Positions 8,593 to 18,380 of a stretch of DNA of 64,000 bases are shown here, piece by piece; the stretch's first letter is position 1; every line of letters begins with the position of its first letter. Location of the stretch: contig NZ_VWSH01000002.1 in assembly GCF_008629695.1 (NCBI RefSeq), positions 837,410 through 901,409 of the forward strand, read 5' to 3'. A program made the position numbers and the translations under genes. The notes beneath the pieces were generated by a model. The model worked only from the letters and a program-made list of their open reading frames with translations, had not been told where the DNA came from and made no database searches. The stretch is from Taibaiella lutea. Lineage in GTDB: Bacteria; Bacteroidota; Bacteroidia; Chitinophagales; Chitinophagaceae.

Positions 8593-8623
8593 TGTCGTTC
8601 TTTAACATGAATGTTTATTTTTG
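8593..8623 (+). promoter_or_regulatory. Promoter for the acyltransferase gene at 8687
   Basis: A TTG at 8592-8594 and TATTTTTG at 8616-8623 (perfect TAnnTTTG) are about 21 bp apart. Transcription would start near 8630, leaving a leader of about 20-55 nt, depending on which start codon is used. Confidence 0.5.
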
Positions 8624-8686
8624 AATTCTTGTTCGAACCTAAAATTTTAAATCATCAAAAAAGAGCGCATCTTTGGCCTTGACCTA

Positions 8687-9814
8687 TTGAGAGCTATTGC
8701 TATACTATCCGTTGTTTTCTCTCATACATTTGAGTTTTTGCTGCCATTGAAATCCATCCCTTTTGTTGGTTTTTTGGTAGAAAATTTTTTCAAATTTACT
8801 CAGCCACTGGGCGCTTTAGGCGTTGAATTATTTTTTGTTTTAAGTGGTTTCCTTATCGGTACCATTCTTATTAAAACATTTGTAGAAAGCCCGCAATTCA
8901 GCGTCAGCGATATCCGTGTTTTTCTAATCAGGAGATGGTTCAGGACCTTGCCCAATTACTGGCTGATTTTAACGGTAGATATTCTCCTCTATGCCTTGCT
9001 TTCTATAGGCAGTGTGGAATCTTATAAATTTCTGTTCTATATTTTTGCCCAGAATCTCTGGTATCCGCACCCTCCCTTTTTCTTTGGCGAAGCCTGGAGC
9101 CTTGCGGTGGAAGAATGGTTTTATTTATTGCTTCCATTCAGCATTTATATACCTTACCTTGTTTTTAAACCTGTAAATAAACAACGCTTTCTTTTTAAGA
9201 TACTTGTTGCCTTTATAACTGTTTTTGTATTGCTTCGTTTCTTCAATGCATTTCATCCCATCAATGGCCCGGATCAGGATGCCGGAATCCGAAAAGTTGT
9301 TTTTCTTCGTCTGGATGCATTGGCTTATGGCGTAATGATTGCATATTTTGTTTATTTCAAAAGGCCAGTTATAAACCGTATAAGAAAGCAGCTTTTCGCC
9401 ATTGGCATCATCGGAACCATTTGTATTTACTATCTCATCTCGAATGAAGGGCTGGCTGTTTGCAATACTGACAACCCAACATTGAAATTCTTTAGCGATG
9501 CATTTTTATATTTGATTTTACCGATCAATTTTTCTTTATTGCTGCCTTATGCAAATTCCATAGCTTCAATATCCAATGCTTCATTTAAAAATGTAATTCA
9601 ATTTGTAAGCAGGATCTCTTATTCCATTTATCTGGTGCACTATTCACTCGTGTATATCCCTTTCTTTTACCAAATGAAAATAGAAAATCCGCTTCTGCTG
9701 TTTTTCGTTTACATTTCTTATTGGACAATAGTACTTTTATTATCCTTTCTGCTTTACAGGTATTTTGAAAATCCATTGATGAAGAAGCGTGACAAATATG
9801 CTATTCAGAAATAA
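8687..9814 (+). CDS. Acyltransferase-3 family membrane protein, start codon unclear
   Basis: A second acyltransferase-3 protein of about 375 residues with ten or so transmembrane segments. The first usual start codon is a TTG at 8687 (M-R-A-I-A-I-L). However, the open frame continues upstream to a stop at 8648, and that stretch encodes I-I-K-K-E-R-I-F-G-L-D-L-L before R-A-I-A-I-L. This matches the conserved family start (R-I-x-G-L-D-x-L-R-A). No ATG, GTG or TTG lies in it; two ATC codons at 8651 and 8654 are the only ATN codons well placed. Other marks are V-V-F-S-H-T-F, F-V-L-S-G-F-L-I-G and W-S-L-A-V-E-E-W-F-Y. The 3' end overlaps the convergent SRPBCC gene by 14 bp. Confidence 0.85.
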   Translation: MRAIAILSVVFSHTFEFLLPLKSIPFVGFLVENFFKFTQPLGALGVELFFVLSGFLIGTILIKTFVESPQFSVSDIRVFLIRRWFRTLPNYWLILTVDILLYALLSIGSVESYKFLFYIFAQNLWYPHPPFFFGEAWSLAVEEWFYLLLPFSIYIPYLVFKPVNKQRFLFKILVAFITVFVLLRFFNAFHPINGPDQDAGIRKVVFLRLDALAYGVMIAYFVYFKRPVINRIRKQLFAIGIIGTICIYYLISNEGLAVCNTDNPTLKFFSDAFLYLILPINFSLLLPYANSIASISNASFKNVIQFVSRISYSIYLVHYSLVYIPFFYQMKIENPLLLFFVYISYWTIVLLLSFLLYRYFENPLMKKRDKYAIQK

Positions 9815-10283
9815 TGGTTTGAATGTTTTCTGATAAATAACGTCCAAGCTTTTCCATATTTTGTTCCAGTCCTTTATCTACGCCATGTGTTCGTGCCAAT
9901 TTCTCAAGAAGCTCTTTAGACTCAAATAACATGTGCCAATGTACATGTGTTTTATCACCCTGTGCCGTAAAAGTGATAGTATAAAGATGGTTGGGCCAGC
10001 CTACATGTTCCATCACAATTTTTTTGTATTGCTCTATTTCTTTATAAACGTTCAGGTTTTCAAAGTCTTCGCCATCCGGACCGTGCATTACAAATTTCCA
10101 TTGACCTTCAGGTTTTACATCCATTTTTTCTATAGTGTTTGTAAAGCCATTCGGCCCCCACCATTCTTTTATATGTTCCGGTTTGGTAAATACTTCCCAT
10201 ACCAATTCAACAGGTGCATTAAACGTGCGTTCAACGAATATTTCGCGGCCTTTTTGCGAATCATTTTTTGTTGTGTTTTCCAT
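9801..10283 (-). CDS. SRPBCC / AHSA1-type protein, partner of the ArsR regulator
   Basis: This 160-residue soluble protein starts with a 15-residue polar tail, then F-V-E-R-T-F-N-A-P-V-E-L-V-W-E-V-F-T-K, the SRPBCC signature. E-W-W-G-P-N-G-F-T-N-T and P-E-G-Q-W-K-F-V-M-H-G-P-D-G follow, typical of the AHSA1 subgroup found with ArsR regulators. The ATG at 10283 overlaps the end of the arsR-like gene by 23 bp, so the two are translationally coupled. ArsR plus SRPBCC pairs are common in bacteria, and the SRPBCC member is presumed to act on, or sense, the inducing ligand. The promoter is described at 10650-10696. Confidence 0.88.
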   Translation of the reverse strand: MENTTKNDSQKGREIFVERTFNAPVELVWEVFTKPEHIKEWWGPNGFTNTIEKMDVKPEGQWKFVMHGPDGEDFENLNVYKEIEQYKKIVMEHVGWPNHLYTITFTAQGDKTHVHWHMLFESKELLEKLARTHGVDKGLEQNMEKLGRYLSENIQTIISE

Positions 10284-10611
10284 TTTTATTGTTTTTAGCA
10301 GATGATTGTATTTTGTTTAAATAATTTTCAAGGCTGTCTAATTTGCTTTCCCAGAACTGCCTGTATTGCTCTATCCAATGTGAGACTTCATTTAACCCCT
10401 CCAATTTAGCCTCGCAAAATCTTTCGCGGCCTTCCTGTTTAATAATGATAAGCCCGCACTCTGTTAATATTTTAATGTGTTTTGATACTGCCGGTCTGCT
10501 TATGTCAAACTTTTCTGCAACTGAATTAAGATTTAATGTCTGGGTCGATAAAAGATTCAGAATATCTCTTCTTGTCGGATCTGCAATAGCCTGGAATACA
10601 TCTCTTCTCAT
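10261..10611 (-). CDS. ArsR-family winged-helix repressor
   Basis: A 116-residue DNA-binding protein. The ATG at 10611 gives M-R-R-D-V-F-Q-A-I-A-D-P-T-R-R-D-I-L-N-L-L, the classic ArsR start; an upstream in-frame extension to 10695 would run through the operator and promoter and is rejected. The helix-turn-helix is S-V-A-E-K-F-D-I-S-R-P-A-V-S-K-H-I-K-I-L. The wing contains G-L-I-I-I-K-Q-E-G-R-E-R-F-C. No metal-binding Cys pair (C-V-C) is present, so the ligand is probably not arsenic-type metal. The gene leads the ArsR-SRPBCC operon and probably represses it. Confidence 0.93.
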   Translation of the reverse strand: MRRDVFQAIADPTRRDILNLLSTQTLNLNSVAEKFDISRPAVSKHIKILTECGLIIIKQEGRERFCEAKLEGLNEVSHWIEQYRQFWESKLDSLENYLNKIQSSAKNNKNGKHNKK

Positions 10612-10649
10612 GATTTCTCTTGTTTTAGAATGGTATTTATTTAAATAGT

Positions 10650-10696
10650 GTAACCATTCGGTTACAAATATAAGTGTAACTATTCGGTTACGCAAA
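10650..10696 (-). promoter_or_regulatory. Promoter with two ArsR operator palindromes
   Basis: On the minus strand, TTTG (10696-10693), a 20-bp spacer and TATATTTG (10672-10665) form a perfect Bacteroidota promoter. Two near-identical 16-bp palindromes overlap it: GTAACCATTCGGTTAC at 10650-10665, beginning at the transcription start region and touching the -7 element, and GTAACTATTCGGTTAC at 10676-10691 inside the spacer. They are 26 bp apart. Binding at either should block RNA polymerase, so autorepression by the adjacent ArsR protein is likely. Confidence 0.8.
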
Positions 10697-10877
10697 ATTA
10701 TTTTTTTAAATTTTTTGGAAGATTAAGAAATCAACCTTATTACAACCAATAATCCTCCTCAATTCATTATCTTCGCAGCCGAAATTTCATGACTGATTTT
10801 TGGTTGTTGGCTTTAAGCTCAGGACGTTATTTACAGAGTCTGACATCTGACATCTGAAATCTAAAATCTTCAATTAA

Positions 10878-12680
10878 ATGTACCGTACACACAACTGTGG
10901 AGAGCTCCGCATCGAAAATGTCAATACTAATGTAACCCTTGCAGGCTGGGTTCAGATTCAACGTAAATTTGGAAGTATAGCTTTTGTAGATGTACGAGAT
11001 CGTTATGGTATTACGCAATTATATTTCAATGAAACCCTGACACAGCAATTGGATGCAAATCCTTTGGGCCGTGAATTTGTGATACAGGCGACAGGTAAAG
11101 TTATTGAACGCAGTAACAAGAACCCGAAGCTTGCAACGGGTGATATTGAAATAGAAATTACGGAATATAAAGTCCTTAATAAATCTGCTGTTCCGCCTTT
11201 TACTATTGAGGAAGAAACCGATGGGGGAGAAGAGCTGCGTATGAAATACCGTTATCTCGATTTACGCCGTCCAACGTTGCAACGCAATCTGGAACTGCGT
11301 TACAGGGTAAACCGTTCGGTGCGTACTTACATGGATTCAAAAGGTTTTTATGATATTGAAACACCATTCCTTATCAAGTCCACCCCAGAAGGCGCACGCG
11401 ATTTCATTGTACCGTCACGTATGAACGAAGGTGAGTTTTATGCTTTGCCGCAAAGCCCGCAAACATTTAAGCAACTGCTGATGGTGAGCGGTTACGATCG
11501 TTACTATCAAATCGTAAAATGCTTCAGGGATGAAGATTTGCGCGCCGATCGTCAGCCCGAATTTACACAACTCGACTGCGAAATGGCTTTTGTGGAACAG
11601 GAAGATATATTGAATATGTTCGAAGGCCTTACCAGACATGTGTTTCAGGAAGTAAAAGGCATGACTTTTAACGAAGCGTTTCCACGCATGACATGGGCGC
11701 AGGCAATGAAACGTTATGGTAATGATAAGCCGGATATTCGTTTCGGCATGGAATTGGTGGAATTGAAAGCCCCAAAAGGTGTGCTGATTGAAAGCGACGA
11801 AGAAGTAAATCTTGTTGGCGGTGCAGATTTCAAAGTAATGGATGATGCTGAATTTGTGGTAGCTATTGCAGCGCCAGGTTGCAGCGAATATACACGTAAG
11901 CAATTGGATGAATTGACAGAATGGGTAAAGCGCCCGCAAATTGGTATGACCGGCATGATGTATGTCAAATGCAATGCTGACGGCACTTTGAAAAGCTCTG
12001 TCGATAAATTTTATAATGAAGAAAGATTGAAGCAATGGGCTGAAAAAGCAAATGCGCAGCCCGGTGACTTGATATTGATATTAACAGGCCCAGCAGAACG
12101 TACCCGTAAAGCGATGAGCGAATTGCGTCTGGAAATGGGTAACCGTTTAGGTTTCAGAAACAGGAATGAGTACAAACCTTTGTGGGTTATCGATTTCCCA
12201 TTACTTGAGTTTGCAGAAAACAATGATGATGGCGGCGGTGCAGGGCGTTGGGTAGCAAGGCACCATCCTTTCACATCGCCGAAGCCCGACCAGATTGAAT
12301 GGATGAAAGATAAAGCCAAGTATCCTTATATTATGGCGAATGCCTATGACTTGGTATTGAATGGTACAGAAATCGGTGGTGGCTCCATTCGTATTCATCA
12401 ACGCGATTTACAATTGCAGATGTTTGAAGCCCTTGGAATTAATGAACACGAAGCTCAGGAGAAATTCGGTTTCTTGTTAGGCGCATTTGAATATGGCGCG
12501 CCGCCGCATGGTGGTCTTGCTTTAGGTTTCGACCGTTTGTGTGCATTACTGGGCGGCGATGAAACCATCAGGGATTATATCGCGTTCCCTAAAAACAATT
12601 CAGGCCGGGATGTGATGATTGATGCGCCTTCAGCCGTAAATCCGACGCAGTTGGATGAGTTGAAACTGGCTTTGAAATAA
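10878..12680 (+). CDS. aspS: Aspartate--tRNA ligase
   Basis: This is a class II aminoacyl-tRNA synthetase that charges tRNA-Asp. The 600 residues fit the bacterial type with an inserted GAD domain. The N-terminal OB fold ([11 protein letters not shown]) binds the anticodon. Motif 2 appears as [16 protein letters not shown]. The catalytic end has G-G-S-I-R-I-H and the motif 3 G-L-A-L-G-F-D-R-L. The insertion with V-A-I-A-A-P-G-C lies at about residues 330-345. It begins with ATG at 10878. It stands alone, with a perfect bidirectional terminator behind it. Confidence 0.97.
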   Translation: MYRTHNCGELRIENVNTNVTLAGWVQIQRKFGSIAFVDVRDRYGITQLYFNETLTQQLDANPLGREFVIQATGKVIERSNKNPKLATGDIEIEITEYKVLNKSAVPPFTIEEETDGGEELRMKYRYLDLRRPTLQRNLELRYRVNRSVRTYMDSKGFYDIETPFLIKSTPEGARDFIVPSRMNEGEFYALPQSPQTFKQLLMVSGYDRYYQIVKCFRDEDLRADRQPEFTQLDCEMAFVEQEDILNMFEGLTRHVFQEVKGMTFNEAFPRMTWAQAMKRYGNDKPDIRFGMELVELKAPKGVLIESDEEVNLVGGADFKVMDDAEFVVAIAAPGCSEYTRKQLDELTEWVKRPQIGMTGMMYVKCNADGTLKSSVDKFYNEERLKQWAEKANAQPGDLILILTGPAERTRKAMSELRLEMGNRLGFRNRNEYKPLWVIDFPLLEFAENNDDGGGAGRWVARHHPFTSPKPDQIEWMKDKAKYPYIMANAYDLVLNGTEIGGGSIRIHQRDLQLQMFEALGINEHEAQEKFGFLLGAFEYGAPPHGGLALGFDRLCALLGGDETIRDYIAFPKNNSGRDVMIDAPSAVNPTQLDELKLALK

Positions 12681-12744
12681 ACAGCACTTTACCACCGTTG
12701 GTTGTTATTCATTTGCCAGAGATATATTACAGTCCGTTTTTATT

Positions 12745-12792
12745 GAAAATGCCATTCAGCTGAGTATTTCATTTTAGCTGAATGGCATTTTC
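12745..12792. terminator. Bidirectional terminator between aspS and the metalloprotease
   Basis: A perfect 17-bp stem, GAAAATGCCATTCAGCT (12745-12761) against AGCTGAATGGCATTTTC (12776-12792), with a 14-nt loop. T tracts are present on both strands, and the neighbouring genes converge. Confidence 0.92.
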
Positions 12793-12814
12793 GTTTTACT
12801 AAATTTAATAGCCT

Positions 12815-15304
12815 TTATTCTTTAATAAACTTCAAAACCTGCATGCTGCCGTTTATATCCATAATATGAATAAAATAAAGACCTGCTGAAAGATGGCTGA
12901 TATTTACAACGCTTTGAGGCATTGTCAATGTTTCAATCTTCTGGCCGGAAGTCGTATAAATGCTTATCTCTTTTAAAGTTTCGGTAGTCTGAATTTTCAG
13001 GTAATCCTTTGCAGGGTTTGGCGAAAGAATAACTGCATTATTTCTGTTGCAAACCATATTCAATGATAGCACACTGCTATATAGAATACTGTTATCATGC
13101 TGTTTGATAACTAATCTGTATTGATAAGTACCTGTTTTTAATCCCTTGTCATGATAATTGTATTCGTTTCCGCTTTGTTTCGGAATATCTGCAATCCGTT
13201 CAAATTGCTCACCATCCGAACTTCTTTCCAGGATAATGCCAGAGTTATCCTTGCTATCCATGCTCCAGTTTAAAATAATGTCACAGTCATTTTTGGATGC
13301 CTTAAAGGATGCAAGTGTAATAGGTAACGGTGTATTGGTAATAGTAATATTTGCCCTGTTAACCTGAAAGAAAATATTGTTGTTTCCCTTTACTTTTATA
13401 CGCGCCTTTGTACTTGGCGGCACACCGGAAGGAATATGTACTGTCGCACTTCCATTGTTAGGAACCGCTGATGCTATCAGATAAGGGAATGTTTTGGCGC
13501 TGTCAATGGAAAGGTAAATATTTACCGTACTTGCACTAATGGGGCTTGATGCTGTCGTTCCGACATTCCAGGTCACCGTTTGATTTGAATTGGGATCCCA
13601 GTTTACAGCTGCAGCCTGAGATGTTACTTTAAATGTATCTGTACTTCCTGCAATGGCAGAGGTATTTATAGTAATCGTATCAGTATCGAACGACGAATTG
13701 ATGTCGCCATAACCCTGATAGATATCGCGTACAGTCAGAATAAATTTCAATGTTCTTGCAGCATAAGGCAATCGCTCACCCTTATAACTGTAAATTCTTG
13801 CAAGCACATTATTCATTGTAGGAAAAACCCTCGTGCCGGAAAAAGCAGGGCTGAACGAACGGAAGAAAGGCATCGTATTGTTATTAGCATCCCAGGGTAA
13901 AGTTACACCGCCCAGGTCCCATTCTTCCCAGCAATACAACAAAGTGTCTTGCGTAGCATCTGTTACAGCCGGAGCAACCAGTTCAAAAGGTGTCCAGTTT
14001 GGGATGGCATAAGTATTTGTAAAATCAGGAAAACTATTGGGAACATTTGGTGTTGCAGTAATTACAGCGCAAGTGCCGCCACTGCCGGTAATGTGTGTGA
14101 TAATATTCCTTAAGCTTACCGCATGAAAATAAGCATCGCTATGGCTTTGTAAATCCTGCGAACCGCAAATACCGGCATAGGCCATAATTGTAGAGCCGCT
14201 GCCCGGCTCGAAAGCCATTGTTGAAGCTTCATTACCACCACAATCATTGAAAGTATGATCGGAGCCAAACTGGTGGCCCATTTCATGCGCTACATAATCA
14301 ATAGCAAAAGCATCGCCCACAGGATTCGGCAAACCTGTTACGCCGCCACCCTTATAAGTGTTATTGCACAATACACCCAGATAAGCCACACCGCCACCAC
14401 CGGTACTGAATACATGGCCTATATCAAAATTGCCTGCTCCGACTCTGGCATTTACAGTATTAATATTCTCTGTAAGCATTGCACTGCCGTCGTCATTGGT
14501 GTAAGGATCTGCTGCTGTTAAAAATATTAAAGTATCTGTATTTGCTACAAGTGTCATTGTGCTTGCAAGCTCTCTTTCATACACACCGTTCACTCTATTC
14601 ATAATTAGAACCATTTGTGCAAGAACACTGGCTTTGGTAGGTGTAGCACCACCAACGGCAACCGAATATTCATAAGTACAGGCAAGCGCTAATCTGTAAG
14701 TTCTTCTTTGTGTGCCATGTGTTTTGTTGCCGGTAGCAATACCGCTTTCATTATTTAAATCACTGGTAATATTATCAAGAACATTGCAACTGAAGCTTCC
14801 AATTCTTTGAACATCTGTTTTATAATAACAGATATAATAGTTGTTGTCTTCATCGCTATACGGATCAATAAAATAAGTTTCGCTGCCATTAAATACCATA
14901 GCATGAAAGCCTGAAGAAGAAATGTCAATTTTCGCAGTGATATTATGGTTGCCGACAGCCTCAGCCGTAAAGGTCTTTATTGTTTCATATTTTGCTGCCA
15001 GTGCAGGTTCCATCATAGGAGTCTGCCATATTCTGAATGTCATTACATTGCCATCCGGCATAGGCAGATCCATCACTTTTGCCTGATCATAATCGGTAGA
15101 TACTTCTTTCAACTCTGATTGCAAAGAGTTTGTATGCTGATAATACGTTTTGTATTTTAATGGTATGATATTTCTTTTACCGGATTGTGTTACCAGGCCG
15201 TCCGGCACATTTTCCCATGCTGAAATATGGATATTGCTTTGTGCACTGCCCAGCCACGGCAGGCATATTGAAAGCAATAAAAGGATTGTAATTTTTTTGT
15301 TCAT
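12815..15304 (-). CDS. Secreted reprolysin-like zinc metalloprotease with T9SS sorting domain
   Basis: The 829-residue protein carries a signal peptide (cleavage after G-S-A, before Q). The middle is a metzincin-type catalytic domain: H-E-M-G-H-Q-F-G-S-D-H at residues 340-350, with His340, His344 and His350 as zinc ligands and Glu341 as the general base. This H-E-x-x-H-x-x-G-x-x-H pattern, with M-A-Y-A-G-I-C after it, is typical of reprolysin-like (M12B/M72-like) enzymes. A carbohydrate-binding or Ig-like region follows, then a fibronectin-like segment (L-N-W-S-M-D-S-K-D-N). The last 75 residues (L-S-P-N-P-A-K-D-Y-L, then L-S-A-G-L-Y-F-I-H-I) form a type A T9SS sorting domain. It is therefore exported and cell-surface bound or released. 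Confidence 0.93.
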   Translation of the reverse strand: MNKKITILLLLSICLPWLGSAQSNIHISAWENVPDGLVTQSGKRNIIPLKYKTYYQHTNSLQSELKEVSTDYDQAKVMDLPMPDGNVMTFRIWQTPMMEPALAAKYETIKTFTAEAVGNHNITAKIDISSSGFHAMVFNGSETYFIDPYSDEDNNYYICYYKTDVQRIGSFSCNVLDNITSDLNNESGIATGNKTHGTQRRTYRLALACTYEYSVAVGGATPTKASVLAQMVLIMNRVNGVYERELASTMTLVANTDTLIFLTAADPYTNDDGSAMLTENINTVNARVGAGNFDIGHVFSTGGGGVAYLGVLCNNTYKGGGVTGLPNPVGDAFAIDYVAHEMGHQFGSDHTFNDCGGNEASTMAFEPGSGSTIMAYAGICGSQDLQSHSDAYFHAVSLRNIITHITGSGGTCAVITATPNVPNSFPDFTNTYAIPNWTPFELVAPAVTDATQDTLLYCWEEWDLGGVTLPWDANNNTMPFFRSFSPAFSGTRVFPTMNNVLARIYSYKGERLPYAARTLKFILTVRDIYQGYGDINSSFDTDTITINTSAIAGSTDTFKVTSQAAAVNWDPNSNQTVTWNVGTTASSPISASTVNIYLSIDSAKTFPYLIASAVPNNGSATVHIPSGVPPSTKARIKVKGNNNIFFQVNRANITITNTPLPITLASFKASKNDCDIILNWSMDSKDNSGIILERSSDGEQFERIADIPKQSGNEYNYHDKGLKTGTYQYRLVIKQHDNSILYSSVLSLNMVCNRNNAVILSPNPAKDYLKIQTTETLKEISIYTTSGQKIETLTMPQSVVNISHLSAGLYFIHIMDINGSMQVLKFIKE

Positions 15305-15422
15305 AGGACGCTATTTTAATTATCTGTAAAGTAGAAAAAAGCGTTGATTAAGTATATAGTATTTTGATGCTTTATGATAACTTTTTGTTTTTAATAATGG
15401 ATAGGAAAGGCTATAAATAAAA

Positions 15423-15455
15423 AAGAGCCGATTTGAATAAATCGACTCTTTAAGT
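15423..15455 (-). terminator. Terminator of gcvP
   Basis: Arms 15423-15434 and 15439-15450 pair over 12 bp with one mismatch. On the minus strand the hairpin is followed by a T-rich run, as expected after the gcvP stop at 15495. Confidence 0.8.
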
Positions 15456-15494
15456 ATGTTTTTGATTTGCCGGAAATCAAAGAAATATTAATAA

Positions 15495-18380
15495 TTATGC
15501 TTCCTGCATGTAAGCTTCTGTTGGCTCACAAGTACAAATCAGATTACGGTCGCCAACTGTATTATTAACTCTTCCGATGGAAGGCCAGAACTTGTTTGAC
15601 ATAACGTAATGTAACGGGAATGCTGCAGTTTCTCTGCTATAAGGACGGTTCCAGTCAGATGAAATAACTACTGCTTGTGTATGCGGCGCATGCTTCAACG
15701 GATTTTCTTTTTTATCAGCCTCGCCATTTTCAATAGCCTTTATTTCTTCTCTGATTGCCAATAAAGCTTCGCAGAAACGATCCAATTCTGACTTGTCCTC
15801 ACTTTCTGTAGGTTCAATCATAATGGTTCCTGCCACTGGGAAACTCATGGTTGGTGCGTGGAAACCATAATCCTGCAAGCGTTTAGCGATATCTTCCGCT
15901 TCGATTTCAGCAGTTTTTTTAAATGGACGCAAATCAACGATGAATTCGTGTGCACAAGTACCGTTTGAACCGGAATACAAAATCGGATAATCGTTTTGTA
16001 AACGCGCTTTCATATAGTTGGCATTCAAAATAGCATATTCAGTTGCTTTTTTACAACCATCAGGTCCAAGTAAACGGATGTAAGCATAACTAATCAGCAA
16101 AATAGAAGCAGAACCGTAAGGAGATGCGGAAACACCATGTTGCCAGTTGTTATTATTGGATGTATCATGTCCGAAAACGTGACCAGGTAAGTAAGGTTGT
16201 AAATGCGATTTCACACAAATTGGTCCCATTCCGGGGCCACCGCCACCGTGTGGAATTGCGAAAGTTTTGTGTAAGTTCAGGTGACAGACATCGGCGCCGA
16301 TATAACCCGGAGCAGTCAGTCCAACCTGCGCATTCATATTCGCGCCATCCATATAAACCTGTCCGCCGTTAGTGTGGATGATATCGATAATGTCTTTTAC
16401 GCTTTCTTCGTAGATACCATAAGTGGAAGGATAGGTAATCATTACACCTGCAAGGTTTGCAGCGTATTGTTCCGCTTTCGCTTTCATATCCGCAACGTCG
16501 ATATTACCGTTTTCCAAAGCTTTTACTACCACTACCTTGTAACCCACCATCACTGCAGACGCAGGATTGGTGCCATGTGCAGAAATCGGGATAAGGATAA
16601 CATTGCGGTCATGGTCGCCACGACTTTCGTGGTAACCTTTAATAGCAAGCAAACCTGCGTATTCACCGGAAGCTCCACTGTTTGGCTGTAGGCTGCAGGC
16701 ATCAAAACCAGTGATCTCGCTCAGGTATATTTCCAGTTCTTTTACAATCTGCATATAACCTTTAGCCTGATCAACAGGTGTGAACGGATGGATTTTGCTC
16801 CAATGCGCCCAGCTTAACGGCATCATTTCCGTAGCTGCATTCAATTTCATCGTACAGCTTCCCAAAGAAATCATGGAAGTGTTCAGGCTCAAATCTTTGT
16901 TTTCCAAAAATTTGATATAACGCATCATTTGCGTTTCGCTGTGATGGGAATTGAAAACGGAATGTGTCAGATAAGTTGAAGTACGAACCAAATCAGCAGG
17001 AATATCATTCAATAAATGTTCTTCGTCTACATTGTAACCAACAGCGCCTTCAACTAAATTCACTGTATTGATAATATCTGCAAGATCCTCAAAGTTGGTG
17101 GTTTCATCAATAGAAATACCGATCAATCCTTCAGGAAAATAACGGAAGTTGATATTGTTTGCCAAAGCCTTCTCACGGATAGCCTCTACATTATTTGCTT
17201 TGATAACAACTGTATCGAAGAAAGAAGTAGAAACTAATGTTTGTCCTCCATCTGTCAATGCATTTGCTAAAGTTTGAGCTAAAGCGTGCACTCTTAATGC
17301 AATATTTTTCAATCCTTCAGGACCGTGGAATACAGCATACATCGCAGCCATATTGGCTAACAAGGCCTGAGCCGTACAGATATTGGAAGTAGCTTTTTCG
17401 CGTTTGATATGTTGCTCGCGGGTTTGCAAAGCCATACGTAAGGCACGGTTGCCATTGGAATCAACGCTGATACCAATGATACGACCCGGGATATTACGTT
17501 TGAATTCATCTTTACAAGAGAAGAAAGCAGCATGTGGGCCACCAAATCCTAACGGAACGCCAAAACGCTGTGCTACGCCAAATGCAGCATCAGCACCTAA
17601 TTCGCCAGGAGGCGTTAATAAAGTCAATGCCAGTAAATCAGTAGCCATACCAACGTAAGCACCTGCAGTATGTACTTTTTCGATGAAACTTCTGTAATCT
17701 TCTACAGAACCTTTATCGTTTGGATATTGAATCAACGCACCGAAATAAGTTCCGTCGATTTCAGCCGCTTTATAATCACCGAAAACGATTTCTATTCCTA
17801 ATGGAGTAGCACGTGTTACGACAACGTCTTTGGTCTGAGGGAACATTTCGTTATCTATAAACAATTTCGGACGTTCTAACTTATCGCCTTTGTTCAGCAT
17901 GTGGAAGAACATAGCCATAGCTTCCGCTGCAGCAGTAGCTTCATCCAGAAGAGAAGCATTTGCAATCGGCAAAGCTGTTAAATCGCTCACTACAGTCTGG
18001 AAGTTCAATAAACTTTCCAGACGGCCTTGTGCTATCTCAGCCTGGTAAGGCGTGTATTGTGTGTACCAACCCGGATTTTCAAAAATGTTACGAAGGATAA
18101 CACTTGGTGTATGTGTATCATAATAACCTTGTCCGATGTAAGTTTTGGATACTTTATTTCCTAAAGAAACATTTTTGATCTGACGAAGGTATTCCGCTTC
18201 GCTTACAGCAGCAGGCAGATTCAAAGGCTTTGGCAGGCGAATGGCCGTCGGCACTGTTTTGTTAATCAATTCATCAATACTGTCAATGCCAATGGTGTCA
18301 AGCATTTCGCGGGTTTCCTGCGCATCAGGACCAATATGGCGTTGCGTAAATTCGTGCTGCAATTGAGCAAAAAGATTCAT
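15495..18380 (-). CDS. gcvP: Glycine dehydrogenase (decarboxylating), P protein of the glycine cleavage system
   Basis: This is the PLP-dependent P protein, which decarboxylates glycine and passes the aminomethyl group to the lipoyl arm of H protein. The 961 residues match the fused single-chain form, with an N-terminal half similar to the second half. The N-terminus has F-x-x-R-H-I-G-P. The second half contains the PLP-binding region with N-L-H-K-T-F-A-I-P-H-G-G-G-G-P-G-M-G-P, where the Lys is expected to form the Schiff base. G-S-C-T-M-K-L-N-A and the C-terminal R-P-Y-S-R-E are also family marks. It starts with ATG at 18380 and is a stand-alone gene; gcvT and gcvH are not in the window. Confidence 0.97.
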   Translation of the reverse strand: MNLFAQLQHEFTQRHIGPDAQETREMLDTIGIDSIDELINKTVPTAIRLPKPLNLPAAVSEAEYLRQIKNVSLGNKVSKTYIGQGYYDTHTPSVILRNIFENPGWYTQYTPYQAEIAQGRLESLLNFQTVVSDLTALPIANASLLDEATAAAEAMAMFFHMLNKGDKLERPKLFIDNEMFPQTKDVVVTRATPLGIEIVFGDYKAAEIDGTYFGALIQYPNDKGSVEDYRSFIEKVHTAGAYVGMATDLLALTLLTPPGELGADAAFGVAQRFGVPLGFGGPHAAFFSCKDEFKRNIPGRIIGISVDSNGNRALRMALQTREQHIKREKATSNICTAQALLANMAAMYAVFHGPEGLKNIALRVHALAQTLANALTDGGQTLVSTSFFDTVVIKANNVEAIREKALANNINFRYFPEGLIGISIDETTNFEDLADIINTVNLVEGAVGYNVDEEHLLNDIPADLVRTSTYLTHSVFNSHHSETQMMRYIKFLENKDLSLNTSMISLGSCTMKLNAATEMMPLSWAHWSKIHPFTPVDQAKGYMQIVKELEIYLSEITGFDACSLQPNSGASGEYAGLLAIKGYHESRGDHDRNVILIPISAHGTNPASAVMVGYKVVVVKALENGNIDVADMKAKAEQYAANLAGVMITYPSTYGIYEESVKDIIDIIHTNGGQVYMDGANMNAQVGLTAPGYIGADVCHLNLHKTFAIPHGGGGPGMGPICVKSHLQPYLPGHVFGHDTSNNNNWQHGVSASPYGSASILLISYAYIRLLGPDGCKKATEYAILNANYMKARLQNDYPILYSGSNGTCAHEFIVDLRPFKKTAEIEAEDIAKRLQDYGFHAPTMSFPVAGTIMIEPTESEDKSELDRFCEALLAIREEIKAIENGEADKKENPLKHAPHTQAVVISSDWNRPYSRETAAFPLHYVMSNKFWPSIGRVNNTVGDRNLICTCEPTEAYMQEA

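Noticed and set aside
11415-12035. A 206-aa antisense frame within aspS
   Set aside because: It is antisense to highly conserved synthetase codons and has no recognisable motif.
10878-12680. Possible non-discriminating AspRS (Asp/Asn)
   Set aside because: Sequence alone does not decide it, and the presence of asparaginyl synthetase elsewhere is unknown.
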